A stretch of DNA of 64,000 nucleotides from Pomphorhynchus laevis. Lineage: Eukaryota > Acanthocephala > Palaeacanthocephala > Echinorhynchida > Pomphorhynchidae. Below the pieces are notes generated by a model. The model was not told the DNA's origin. It did no database searches and was given only the letters and a program-made list of their open reading frames with translations. Both the position numbers and the translations under genes were made by a program. Shown here piece by piece: positions 55,191 to 64,000 of this stretch (the stretch's first letter is position 1; each line of letters begins with the position of its first letter). The stretch spans positions 1-64,000 of the forward strand of contig WNNJ02000939.1 in assembly GCA_012934845.2 (NCBI GenBank), written 5' to 3'.

Positions 55191-56945
55191 GCGAAATGGA
55201 TATGCTTCCTCCTATTAGGAAGCTGCTAAATCTTGTTACCATTATGCCCAAAATACCTATAGAAAAAACACGTTCTTTTGCGAGTTCCTTAGATCATTCA
55301 AATTAGATCATCCCGATAGAGTTATTCTAAACTCGGCTAAGGTAGTTAATAACTTTTACATGATTTCTTCGGTCACTTCTGACCTGGCATCATCATACTT
55401 GAAAGACTTCAACGAAAAGTTATCAAACAAAGGGATGTTGACTTTCAAACCAATCAACGCTTCGGCCAATATAATCAACATTATTTTCGATCTCGACGAT
55501 GAAGACATTAAAGGTCTTGACAAGATTTTTAAATTACAATACGTACGATTTATTAGAAATAAAGATGATTTTCCTCTTCCGATTGCGTTTGCGAACACGA
55601 GGAAGGTGAACGCTAACATCCTTGCTAACTCGGTCTGCAACCCCTTCTTGGGGTGCAATCTGATCTTTACCTATGTTAGTTCTGACAATTTAACTTTCAC
55701 CCGTTGTAATAATTGCCACTGCTTGGGGCATTGGTGCTCTGGGTGCAGAAGAAAGAAGACCTGCGGCGTTTGCGGCTCTTCGGACGAGGATCACACCTCA
55801 GAATGTAAGGGCTCACCAGCATGTAGTAACTGTGGCCAACAACACCCAGCATGGTCGAGGATATACTATTTATTCAAGGAATATGTCAAGAGACATTTTC
55901 GCCCGGGGACAAAATCTAATTCCTCAAACAAATTTAATACGGTGTGTAGCTCGTCAATTTCAAACACAGAAGATTTCTCAAGCCTATTCAAGACATTGCA
56001 TCATGACTCCATAAAATCAATAGAACAAGTTATATCAGGTTTGGTGAACTCTTTTCGCAAATTACCAGTAATCTCCGCTCCTATACCCAATATCTCCAAA
56101 AAAAGATCCACATCTTATAATCTGAACAAGAAGTCAAAGAAGAGATCGACTTCTTTGAATCCACATATCCTTTCCATCAAGCTCGCGAAGAAGGACAAAA
56201 TCAACTGGAACTTTATGGTCATTACGGGGATGAAGATAATGCCCGTGGGCAAGTGTCTCTAACTTGTCCGGCTAGGTGTGGTAAGGGCAACCTGCTCACT
56301 TCCGGTTCGGACTAGAAGGATGCATCCCACTCCAGCTAACTTAACACAATGCAAAGTAATCAAGAGCCTTTTTCACTGAAAATCCTTCAGTGGAATTCGA
56401 GAGATGCTTCTGCCCTTAGCCGTTTATCCGGTAGAGAGGCAGATGCTATAGTTCTTCAGGAGACGCGGTCTATTCGTCTCCCCCAGGGCATTACTTGATT
56501 TATCCCTAAGTACACCCACTTTACTCCGTACATAACCCGTCCCTTAACTTATCTTTATCTCAAGGTTTTTTAAACCTAGTGAAATGCTCCTTAAGATTTT
56601 CCCTCCTGTTAAACAACTCTTGTCCAGCCCTGTCTTATTTAGCTATATGACTCTGTAAGAAACGGTAAACACATCAGTATATCCAATATCTACATCCTTC
56701 CAGAGGAGATTCACAAGAACCGTGACCGCCTGGATCGTATTTTGTGTAGTGTCTATGACATGTTACTTTGTGATTTCAACGACAGAACTTGTCGTTGGAT
56801 TAATGCAGCACTTCGCAGATCCAGGAGCGACTATCTTATTCACAAACCACCAACCCACCTTTCATTGCTCAACAACAAATTCACTCCTCGACATTTTTCT
56901 GTTACATAATTTGTGGTTTTAAAACACATCTGCACTGGAGTCGCG
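55190..56945 (+). mobile_element. LINE E, plus copy (ORF1 and endonuclease; no RT)
   Basis: After ORF1 (55360-56262) a decayed endonuclease region follows: FSLKILQWNSRDASALSRL, EADAIVLQETRSIRLPQGIT, GKHISISNIYILPEEIHKN and a C-terminal part to about 56900, aligning with the minus copy at 52760-52160. The element stops at about 56945, in the nuclease, and P1 begins. It lacks the RT and 3' end, so it was truncated after insertion or arrived by recombination. Confidence 0.75.
55360..56262 (+). CDS. LINE E ORF1 protein, intact 300-codon frame
   Basis: ORF1 proteins of I/Jockey-group LINEs bind the element RNA. Residues 1-115 are the variable N-terminal part. Zinc knuckles follow: CNNCHCLGHWCSGC at 116-129 (CX2CX4HX4C), CGVCGSSDEDHTSEC at 135-149, and CSNCGQQHPAWSRI at 155-168, which has Ile where the last Cys is expected. 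The C-terminal third is Ser- and Lys-rich (KKRSTSYNLNKKSKKRSTS). The frame is open upstream for some 60 codons in another register, so the ATG at 55360 is probably internal or a late start. An endonuclease ORF follows but is decayed, so the protein may be open by chance survival. Confidence 0.65.
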   Translation: MISSVTSDLASSYLKDFNEKLSNKGMLTFKPINASANIINIIFDLDDEDIKGLDKIFKLQYVRFIRNKDDFPLPIAFANTRKVNANILANSVCNPFLGCNLIFTYVSSDNLTFTRCNNCHCLGHWCSGCRRKKTCGVCGSSDEDHTSECKGSPACSNCGQQHPAWSRIYYLFKEYVKRHFRPGTKSNSSNKFNTVCSSSISNTEDFSSLFKTLHHDSIKSIEQVISGLVNSFRKLPVISAPIPNISKKRSTSYNLNKKSKKRSTSLNPHILSIKLAKKDKINWNFMVITGMKIMPVGKCL

Positions 56946-58500
56946 ACAAAATCAGATTTACAGATACCCATGTCAATGTAATATATAATAAAAAATTCTA
57001 AAATTTTATATTATATGGTTTGCATGTATGCCCATGCAAAATATGTTTATTGTAATTTAAATATGTCATCTTTACGATATAAATTAAAAGTAGTTTTATT
57101 TGATGCTAATTTAATGTTCATATCTAGATATATACCTTCTTTATCATTAATATCGGTTTTCTTAAGAATATGGCTTTCTGGATAAATGTGCTCACTAATT
57201 GAATAAAAATTATTAGAATTAAATACACATATATCATCAATGTATCGAAACATATATTTCATATATTTATATTGTTTAGATTTAGTTTTTACACAGTTAT
57301 GAACAAATTCATATTCTATAAAGCTTAAAAACAAGTCAGCTATAATTGGGCTACTATTACCACCCATTGGAACACCTTTTACTTGTCTAAATATAGATGT
57401 CCCTACTTTTAAATAATTTTGATTTATCAAAATATTTAAGGATTCTATTAATTCAATTTTATCCATATATTTATATTTATTTGATGGTTTAATTTTTGTT
57501 AGATAGGCGTTATAATTATTATAACATATATATATATATATTTTTCCGAATATAAGATTAATTAATTTTACTAACGCTTCTTTAATATCTACTAAACCTA
57601 GATTTGTATAAAGAGTACTAAAATCGTATGTATTTCTATTCTGAAAATTTATTCCTTTTGTGTTCTAAAAATTTGTTTGTAGAATTAATACTAAAATAGT
57701 GTTTTATACCAGTATTAATTTCGATTACAATACAACATTTCTTGAATTGTGCTTTTATTACTTTAAGTATTTATTTTATATTATCATAAAGTTGTTTTAA
57801 TGTACATTAAAAGGCACTACGTATGACACTACGGTGTCATCAGATTCCTGTAATTTTGGATTCCAATATAATATAGGTATAGTTTCTTATCTGATTCAAC
57901 ATTTATACCCTTTTTATTCAATATTGAACAGTGACTTGGGACTGATGATCTTTCCGTTTATATTTTCCGTTTGTTATTTTCATTTTCTCTCTAATTTTAT
58001 CTATTAATTTTTCCAATGTAATTTTCTAAAGTAATCATTTAAGTTATCCTTTATAGTTATATAAAGGATATAATAAAGGATATTTATCCTTTATCATTAT
58101 AGTTATCCTTTAATTTAGTAAGTTCTTTATACATATCTTTATTAATTTTATCTTTTCTTTTATAATTGCTTGTTATTTTCATTTCATTTTTAATTTTATC
58201 AAATATATAATCTTTCCAAATTTTTATCTTAGATATATTCGAGCTTTCACTATTAATCAGCTTACTAAAGTAATCATTTAAGTTATTATATAACGAATTG
58301 TAAATTTTTTTACACAGTTATGAACAAATTCATATTCTATAAAGCTTAAAAACAAGTCAGCTATAATTGGGCTACTATTACCTTCTATTGGAACACCTTT
58401 TACTTGTCTAAATATAGATGTCCCTACCTTTAAATAATTTTGATTTATTAAAATATTTAAGGATTCTACGAATTCAATTTTATATTATTTTATAATAATA
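56946..58500 (-). mobile_element. P1 Penelope-like element, minus copy plus rearranged 5' parts
   Basis: 57466-57047 reads in one frame MDKIELIESL, RQVKGVPMGGNSSPIIADLF, FRYIDDICVFNSNNFYSIS, DKEGIYLDMNIKLASNKTTF and NLYRKDDIF, motif B to past motif C, intact. Upstream in minus (57480-57960) the YNNYNAYLTKIK and IPILYWN-type regions follow, partly deleted. 58080-58290 carries the N-terminal block, and 58310-58490 a second, misplaced motif B piece in the same orientation. The tail is missing; the copy ends against LINE E. A few interruptions overall. Confidence 0.8.
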
Positions 58501-58802
58501 TTTAAAATATTAATTATTTTATTCAATTTTTCAAATATATTGCAAGGTAATCGAAATTAATAAAACATTATTTCAGTATTAATTCTACAAAAGAATTTTT
58601 AGAACAGACAAAAGGAATAAATTTTCAAAATATAAATACATACGATTTTAGTACGCTTTATACAAATCTAGATTTAGTAGATATTAAATAAGCGTTAGTA
58701 AAATTAATTAACCTTATATTCGGAAAAAGATATACATATATATGTTATAATAATTATAACGCCTATCTAACAAAAATTAAACCATCAAGTAAATATAAAT
58801 AT

Positions 58803-59487
58803 ATGGATAAAATTGAATTAATAGAATCCTTAAATATTTTGATAAATCAAAATTATTTAAAAGTAGGGACATCTATATTTAGACAAGTAAAAGGTGTTCC
58901 AATGGGTGGTAATAGTAGCCCAATTATAGCTGACTTGTTTTTAAGCTTTATAGAATATGAATTTGTTCATAACTGTGTAAAAACTAAATCTAAACAATAT
59001 AAATATATGAAATATATGTTTCGATACATTGATGATATATGTGTATTTAATTCTAATAATTTTTATTCAATTAGTGAACAAATTTATCCAGAAAGCCTTA
59101 TTCTTAACAAAACCAATATTAATGATAAAGAAGGTGTATATCTAGATATGAACATTAAATTAACATTAACTAAAACTACTATTAATTTATATCGTAAAAA
59201 TGACATTTAAATTTACAAGAAACATATTTTTGCATGAGCATTCATGCATACCATATAATATAAAATATAATACATTAAATAATGAAATTTTAAGAATTGC
59301 AACAATATGTAATGATATTGGCTTTCTTCAAAATCATTTAAATAATTTAATAGATACATATTTTAAACTAGGTTACTATAAAAATAACATCAAGCAGAAA
59401 ATAGTAAAATATATAAATCAACACAATAATATAAAGAATAAATTTAAACTCTTAAGTGGCAAATTTTTATGGATGGATAATAAATAA
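58803..59487 (+). pseudogene. P1 reverse transcriptase, C-terminal half
   Basis: Residues of the first frame: KGVPMGGNSSPIIADLFL 30-47 (motif B), MFRYIDDICVF 72-82 (motif C with both Asp), IYPESLILNKTNINDKEG then VYLDMNIKL about 100-125, and INLYRKND near 130. A second overlapping frame carries KFTRNIFLHEHSCIPYNIKY, NEILRIATICNDIGFLQNHL and a basic C-terminus. In PLEs the RT copies the element RNA and, where present, a GIY-YIG domain makes the nick; none is seen on this side. The protein ends 7-8 residues after SGKFLW in every copy, so this is the genuine C-terminus. Confidence 0.8.
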
Positions 59488-59690
59488 TATACTTTGTATT
59501 AGAATAAGATACTAGATAGTTATTTCAGAGGAAATACATCATTAGCATGTATTTGGCCCTGCTGCTATGTTGGATAGAGGAGTTAGTGGCCGAAACATGA
59601 TAGCATAGCAGTTCCTCCTGATGACCTCTAATTCTTATTCTGATACAACGTCTGTTATTTATTAGTCAATTCATAAAAATGACTTTTATT
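59461..59690. repeat. P1 tail palindrome with pseudoknot-capable core (reference copy)
   Basis: The 3' end of the P1 ORF and its following UTR form an imperfect palindrome about 220 bp long. AATAAATAATATACTTTGTA with TTAGAATAAGATAC at the left answers GTATCAGAATAAG...TAACAGACGTTGTATC read inverted from the right, and CAGAGGAAATAC answers CAGGAGGAACTGC. At the centre GGCCCC pairs with GGGGCC and CTGCTATG with CATAGCAG, in the interleaved order a-b-a'-b', so both stems together would make a pseudoknot. Other good copies: 430-660, 19006-19225, and inverted at 21285-21490 and 60920-61050. RNA or DNA function is unknown. Confidence 0.75.
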
Positions 59691-59851
59691 TTAAATTTCA
59701 ATTTTTTATTTTAACTTGATTTAAATTATAGAAAATCTAAAAACAATTATTAATTTTATTATTTAATTATTAAATTTTGATTTAGCATTATTATTATGTT
59801 TTGTTTATTTTATAATTATTTTAAATACGTAGACTCAGTTAGCTGATTTGA

Positions 59852-61065
59852 TTTATATTTACTTGGTTTAATTTTTGTTAGATATGCGTTATATTTATTA
59901 TAATATATTTTTCGTATATATTTTCCGTATATTTTCCGTATATGTTTTCCTAATATAGGATTTTTTTATTTTTCTAATGCATCTTTAAATCTAGATTTGT
60001 ATAAGGCGTACTAAAATCGTATGTATTTATATTCATATTTTATATTTTAATTTCTGAAAATATATTCCTTTTGTGAGTTCTAAAAATTCTTTTGTAGAAT
60101 TAATACTGAAATAGTGTTTTATACCTGTATTTATTTTGATTACCCTACAATATTTTTTTTAAATGTGCTTTAATTGCTTTAAGTATTTTATTCATATAGA
60201 CAGAAAGTGGTTTTAATGTACATTTAAACGCACTACATATGAACCTAGGTTTTATTGGATTTTTATGTAATTTTGGATTCCAATATAATATAGGTATAGT
60301 TTTATTATCTAATTCAACCATTATACTTTTTTTATCCATTATAGAACAGTGACTTGTAATAATTGTTTCTAAATTTAAATCACTACAATCATATGTTGTG
60401 ATTATATTTAAATCATTTTACTTTATTAAATCAATTTACTTGAAATTAAATCAATTTACTTTATTCATAATAAATAAAGCTTTTTGCATTTGAAGAAAAG
60501 TTATTACTAGCTTCATCAATAGTTGTGTTTATATAGTTGTGCTTTAATTTAGTAAGTTTAGCTATTTTATCTTTAGTAAGATAATTTAGTAAGTTCTTTA
60601 TACATATCTTTATTAATTTGATCTTACCTTTTATAATTGTTTGTTATTTTCATTTTTTCTCTAATTTTATCTAATATATAAGTTATCCAAAATTAATCTT
60701 AGATGTATTTAAGCTTTTGTAAGTAAGCATTTAAGTCATTATTTTATTGCTATTATTAAATCAAATCAGCTAACTGAGGCTACGTATTTAATATAATTAT
60801 AAAATATACAAAACATAATAATGATAAATCAAAATTTAATAATTAAATAATAAAATAAATAATTGTTTTAAGATTTTTTATAATTTAAACCAAGTTAAAA
60901 TTAAAAATTGAAATTTTAAATAAACGTCATTTTTATGAATTGACTAATAAATAATAGACGTTGTATTAGAATAAGAATTAGAGGTCATCAGGAGGAACTG
61001 CTATGCTATCAGGTTTCGGCTCCTAACTCTTTTACCCAACATAGCAGCGGGGCCAATTTATACCC
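59852..61065 (-). mobile_element. P1 Penelope-like element with tail sequence at its 5' side
   Basis: In minus order: a whole tail (61065-60757: palindrome, then ACGTAGCCTCAGTTAGCTGA), immediately followed by the N-terminal coding region (60740-60450, decayed). Then come HYSCSDL-like, ELDNKTIPILYWNPKLHKNP, KPRFICSAFKCTLKPLSVYM (60330-60190), the motif A region near 60020, and the end in YNNYNAYLTKIK near 59870, cut at the neighbour's terminus. A tail preceding the ORF shows that the tail behaves as a pseudo-LTR. Several interruptions. Confidence 0.75.
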
Positions 61066-61084
61066 TTTTACATTTACAAGGTTA

Positions 61085-64000
61085 CCCGCTAATGTGCACT
61101 ATAAAAACATTATGTTTGAAACCATTTTAAATTTGGTTGTTTCTGGTAGATCGTGGTAACCGAATGCACATCGACGAAGCCCTTTCCAATGCAAATCCGA
61201 TTCTACATCGAAGGGAATTAATGCATTCATTATGATGGAGGGGAGATCTGGAAGCTCTGAGCTGCGCGATCCGTTTAACACTTTCGACGCAGAAGGTATA
61301 GTGCCACCATTTGCAGCAAAAATCATCTGCACAAAGTGCGCTCTCTCAATATGCCCAACTCTTTCACCATATTTAGCTCGTCTTCGTTGTTGATGAAACA
61401 TGAATTTGGATAATACATGGCCAGCTGAATATGATGGAGCAAGATGATTAAGACAGATCCAGTAAGGACTGCTTGTACCATCACCAACCAATCCATTACA
61501 CGAAATGTGTGAGCGCGCATTAGTATCAGTAGTAGTCGTAGTAGCGTCGAAAGTCACAAACTCGGGTACTACCTGAAGAGTCGGCTTAATGCATTCACAG
61601 TTTGTAACGCCCAATAGCTCGTTAGCAAACCTACCTACCTGGCAAGACTGAGCATGTGACATGTTGAACAAATCTCCACACTGACAAGAAGGCGGGTTGT
61701 GTGGCTGCTATCCATATCGAGTTGCAAGAGCATCGTAGAACTGCAGATTGCTGAGTGTATATCCAGCCTTTCTTAAAGGCTTAGCCGATAGGCAAGTCGA
61801 AAACCCCTTTTGAGAGGCATATTCAAGAATAACATTCATTAAATTCGTTTTGCTTGATGTGCAAGAATCGATTACGAAAAACTTCAATTCTTTTAAAATG
61901 GATGTCGGCTGCATTGCGATTTTGCTCAACGACCAGAACATTCCCGAAAAATCCATCTAGCAAGGGTCTGCTCATCCTAACTGAAACTTCATACGCGGAA
62001 GACGGCTCAAAGCCTGGAAGTTCTATCTCAAGTCCGCCAAAACCAATAGAAAGATCAAATGCACGCCAATATCGGTCCAGGTTGCTGATTCCAGTAATTA
62101 CCGTCATTAGGTCGTTCATAACAGTATCACGGATACTTTCATACTATACTGTATTCACAGAACAGATTCGTTGAATTAAATTCCATCTGAATTTTAGAGA
62201 TTGGATGATTGCTGAGTAGGCAATGTGGGGGCTTTCGTGGGCAACGTTAATGAGGTTTAGTATCATTACAGTCCACTCTTCTACCTTTGATCAAACAAAG
62301 TCCTCAACAAAATCAATAATGCCAACAGCTAAACCAAGAACACGCAAGCCATCATAGACAACTTTCAATCCTGACTAAGCAAAAATATTAGACGCTTGAA
62401 GATGGTTACTAACATGTACCAGTAACCAACATTTCTTAGGGTTTGCATATAAACCTTGGACCAATTGTTCGGATGAGATTCCACATTTTAAGCAACTCAT
62501 GGTCTTTACCAATACAGCGAGCATCTTTGGCAAACCAGCGATGCTCTATCCCAAGGAGTTCATTGTTTAAGCGCATTATGAGTGGTAATGTCGATACCAG
62601 AAAGGCTATCATGGCAAGTGCATCGCTGTGTGTAAATCCTTCTTTGGAATACATTGTTTTATCGTTTATCTTTAGGACAGTATCACTTTCATAGAAATTT
62701 CTAAGGACCGTAGTTAGCGAAGGGCAAACTCCATCCACATTAGTCAATGCAACCTTCCGATTTATCCTATTCAATGCGTTGATAACATCTAGTTGTACGG
62801 CACAGCTAAATTCATTCTCTGAATACAACTCCCTAACAGAATAAATAGCCGTTTCCACTCCGCCTCTTTGGCCAGCACATAATTGAACAACGGACGCCAC
62901 ATCTTGGAGGTCCGCCGAGATCGTACGAGCTAGTATCTATCCAATTATACGCCAAGGAACATCGCTAAGCCCAATCGGTTGAATTCCGGGATTTTTATCG
63001 ATTAGAATAAGACGGCAAACTTTAAATGCATCAAGATCATCCGGACGTAATTCAGCTGTCGCAACCAAAATCGACAAATCAGCAAGATTCTTAGCTAATT
63101 GAAGCGAGCTCTGGCCAAACGATTCAAGCATTGCGCGCCAACCTGAAGCATTGATACTGGATGGACCAGCAACACCTTGAGTGTGACGGTCTCCATTGAT
63201 TACGTCATCTGGAGAGATATCGCAAAATTTGATTTGGTGGTGAGTATGTATCTCTACAAGAGGGTGTCTCAATACTGCTAAATCATTGATACTCACCCCT
63301 AGGATGAAGTGCTTTAAGTTTGTCCTTAACAGTCTGACCCCTAATTTCCTGATCTAATAACATTACCGGTGATATGTTATCAGGATTAGCAAGAAGTCTC
63401 ATTGCAGCCCGTGTCTTGCCGAGCGACATCAAGTTGCAAAACGAAAGGACCTAATAACTTCTTGGAGCCACATATTTGACTCTCAATCTATAATCATGCT
63501 GTAGAATTTTATACTGTATCAATTGGCGAAGCTTTCTTTCTTTCAGGAGCTCTAACCTCCTGGTGATGTTTTTATGAATAGTGCAGAATTGGGGTGAGGT
63601 GTTTTCTGTATAATTATTTGGCAGTGGAATCCAATAAGCATAAAAGTGCACTTGAATCCGAAGTGCAAAGGGAGTACAAACTCGCAAGTATATTGACAAA
63701 GTCTTTGCTCGCATTACACTTGGGTAAATGATATACGTTTGAGGATCACGCGATAACTTCTGTATAGGCTCGATTTATTGCCATATCAAAATTGGAAAAT
63801 CAAATGTCCGTGAGTAACCGATCAGCAAGATGTTCAGCGCGTTCCTCGTGTATTGCTCGGTTGTATACGAAATCCACACTGCAAACTAGATTTGTTCGAG
63901 TTTGTAAAGTGCAATTCTCCTTATGCACACCGGAAGATAGATTATGTAATTTGTCTCGAACTACCATCATAGTTAAATTCGCCGAATCACCAATATTATC
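61085..64000 (-). mobile_element. LINE F: RT element with nuclease-like C-terminal domain, runs off the right edge
   Basis: Minus order: N-terminal part from 64000 (poorly conserved). Then AAMRLLANPDNISPVMLL (63400), GVAGPSSINASGWRAML and CRLILIDKNPGIQPIGLSDV (63190-62960), QLCAGQRGGVETAIYSVREL with QLDVINALNRINRK (motif A, 62880-62760), EGFTHSDALAMIAFL (motif B) and a drifted motif C (62540). After a poorly kept stretch: KAGYTLSNLQFYDALATRYG, CQCGDLFNMSHAQSC, and TNARSHISCNGL...RAKYGERVGHIERAHFVQMIF with AANGG (61670-61320). I know this RT family as common in invertebrates and protists; its terminal domain (ARxDIxxxGF...ExxxFxPLVFSxxGG) resembles a PD-(D/E)XK nuclease. The clade name is uncertain. 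Multiply broken. Confidence 0.7.

Larger units (their letters stand above)
58530..59850 (+). mobile_element. P1 Penelope-like element, best copy (RT middle to end, tail)
   Basis: This copy is the best reference for P1 in the window. From 58555: NSTKEFLEQTKGINFQNINT, YDFSTLYTNLDLVDI (motif A), YTYICYNNYNAYLTKIKPS, then the long frames 58803-59210 and 59200-59487, the terminal WMDNK, the palindrome (59461-59690) and the terminus TACGTAGACTCAGTTAGCTG at 59825-59844. The N-terminal quarter is missing. Two interruptions are apparent. It is flanked on both sides by minus copies. Confidence 0.85.

Overview
The window is about two-thirds or more A+T and reads as heterochromatin-like or gene-desert DNA of an invertebrate animal, most likely an arthropod. 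That is inference: no diagnostic host gene is present. I recognise no rRNA, tRNA or complete host gene. Nearly all codable DNA belongs to retroelements, most of them 5'-truncated, rearranged and nested. Family names below (P1, P2, LINE A to F) are my own labels.

Layout. 1-6.3 kb: copies and relics of P1, a Penelope-like element (PLE). Its RT has motifs close to the Naiad-type group and its tail holds a large palindrome. A short LINE C-terminal fragment inside a long target duplication lies at 2.8-3.2 kb. 6.3-10.4 kb: AT-rich spacer with a possible RRM-like exon, a 275-bp tandem duplication and a possible zinc-ribbon remnant. 10.5-14.5 kb: two foldback units, the 5' half of a P1 element cut by a truncated LINE A, and a second PLE type (P2). 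14.5-19 kb: mostly spacer. 19-21.6 kb: PLE debris, including hammerhead-like ribozyme cores, a GIY-YIG endonuclease piece between 50-bp inverted repeats, and P1 tails. 21.6-23.6 kb: unassigned spacer.

23.6-42.7 kb is a LINE cluster. LINE A occurs as a long, nearly full-length plus copy (26.7-31.6 kb; PHD-like ORF1, AP endonuclease, RT), as a minus copy facing it head to head, and as a 3' copy at 40.7-42.7 kb. In both of the first two copies the 5' leader is a 20-bp minisatellite. LINE B follows (31.7-34.5 kb). LINE C (35.5-37.3 kb) keeps the only long uninterrupted RT ORF of the window (497 aa). LINE D lies on the minus strand (38.3-40.7 kb), and another piece of it sits inside the minus LINE A.

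43-48 kb: P1 again, including a scrambled minus-strand array of its 5' half, plus a GIY-YIG fragment. 49-57 kb: LINE ORF1 and endonuclease pieces, a LINE E pair (minus 50.3-53.9 kb, plus 55.2-56.9 kb) and a small LTR-element fossil. 57-61 kb: three P1 copies in alternating orientation, one with its tail sequence also at the 5' side, as expected of PLE pseudo-LTRs. 61-64 kb: LINE F, a widespread but unnamed RT family with a nuclease-like C-terminal domain, running off the right edge.

The most unusual signals are RNA or DNA structures rather than genes: the ~220-bp P1 tail palindrome with a pseudoknot-capable core, the hammerhead-like cores, and the minisatellite leader of LINE A.
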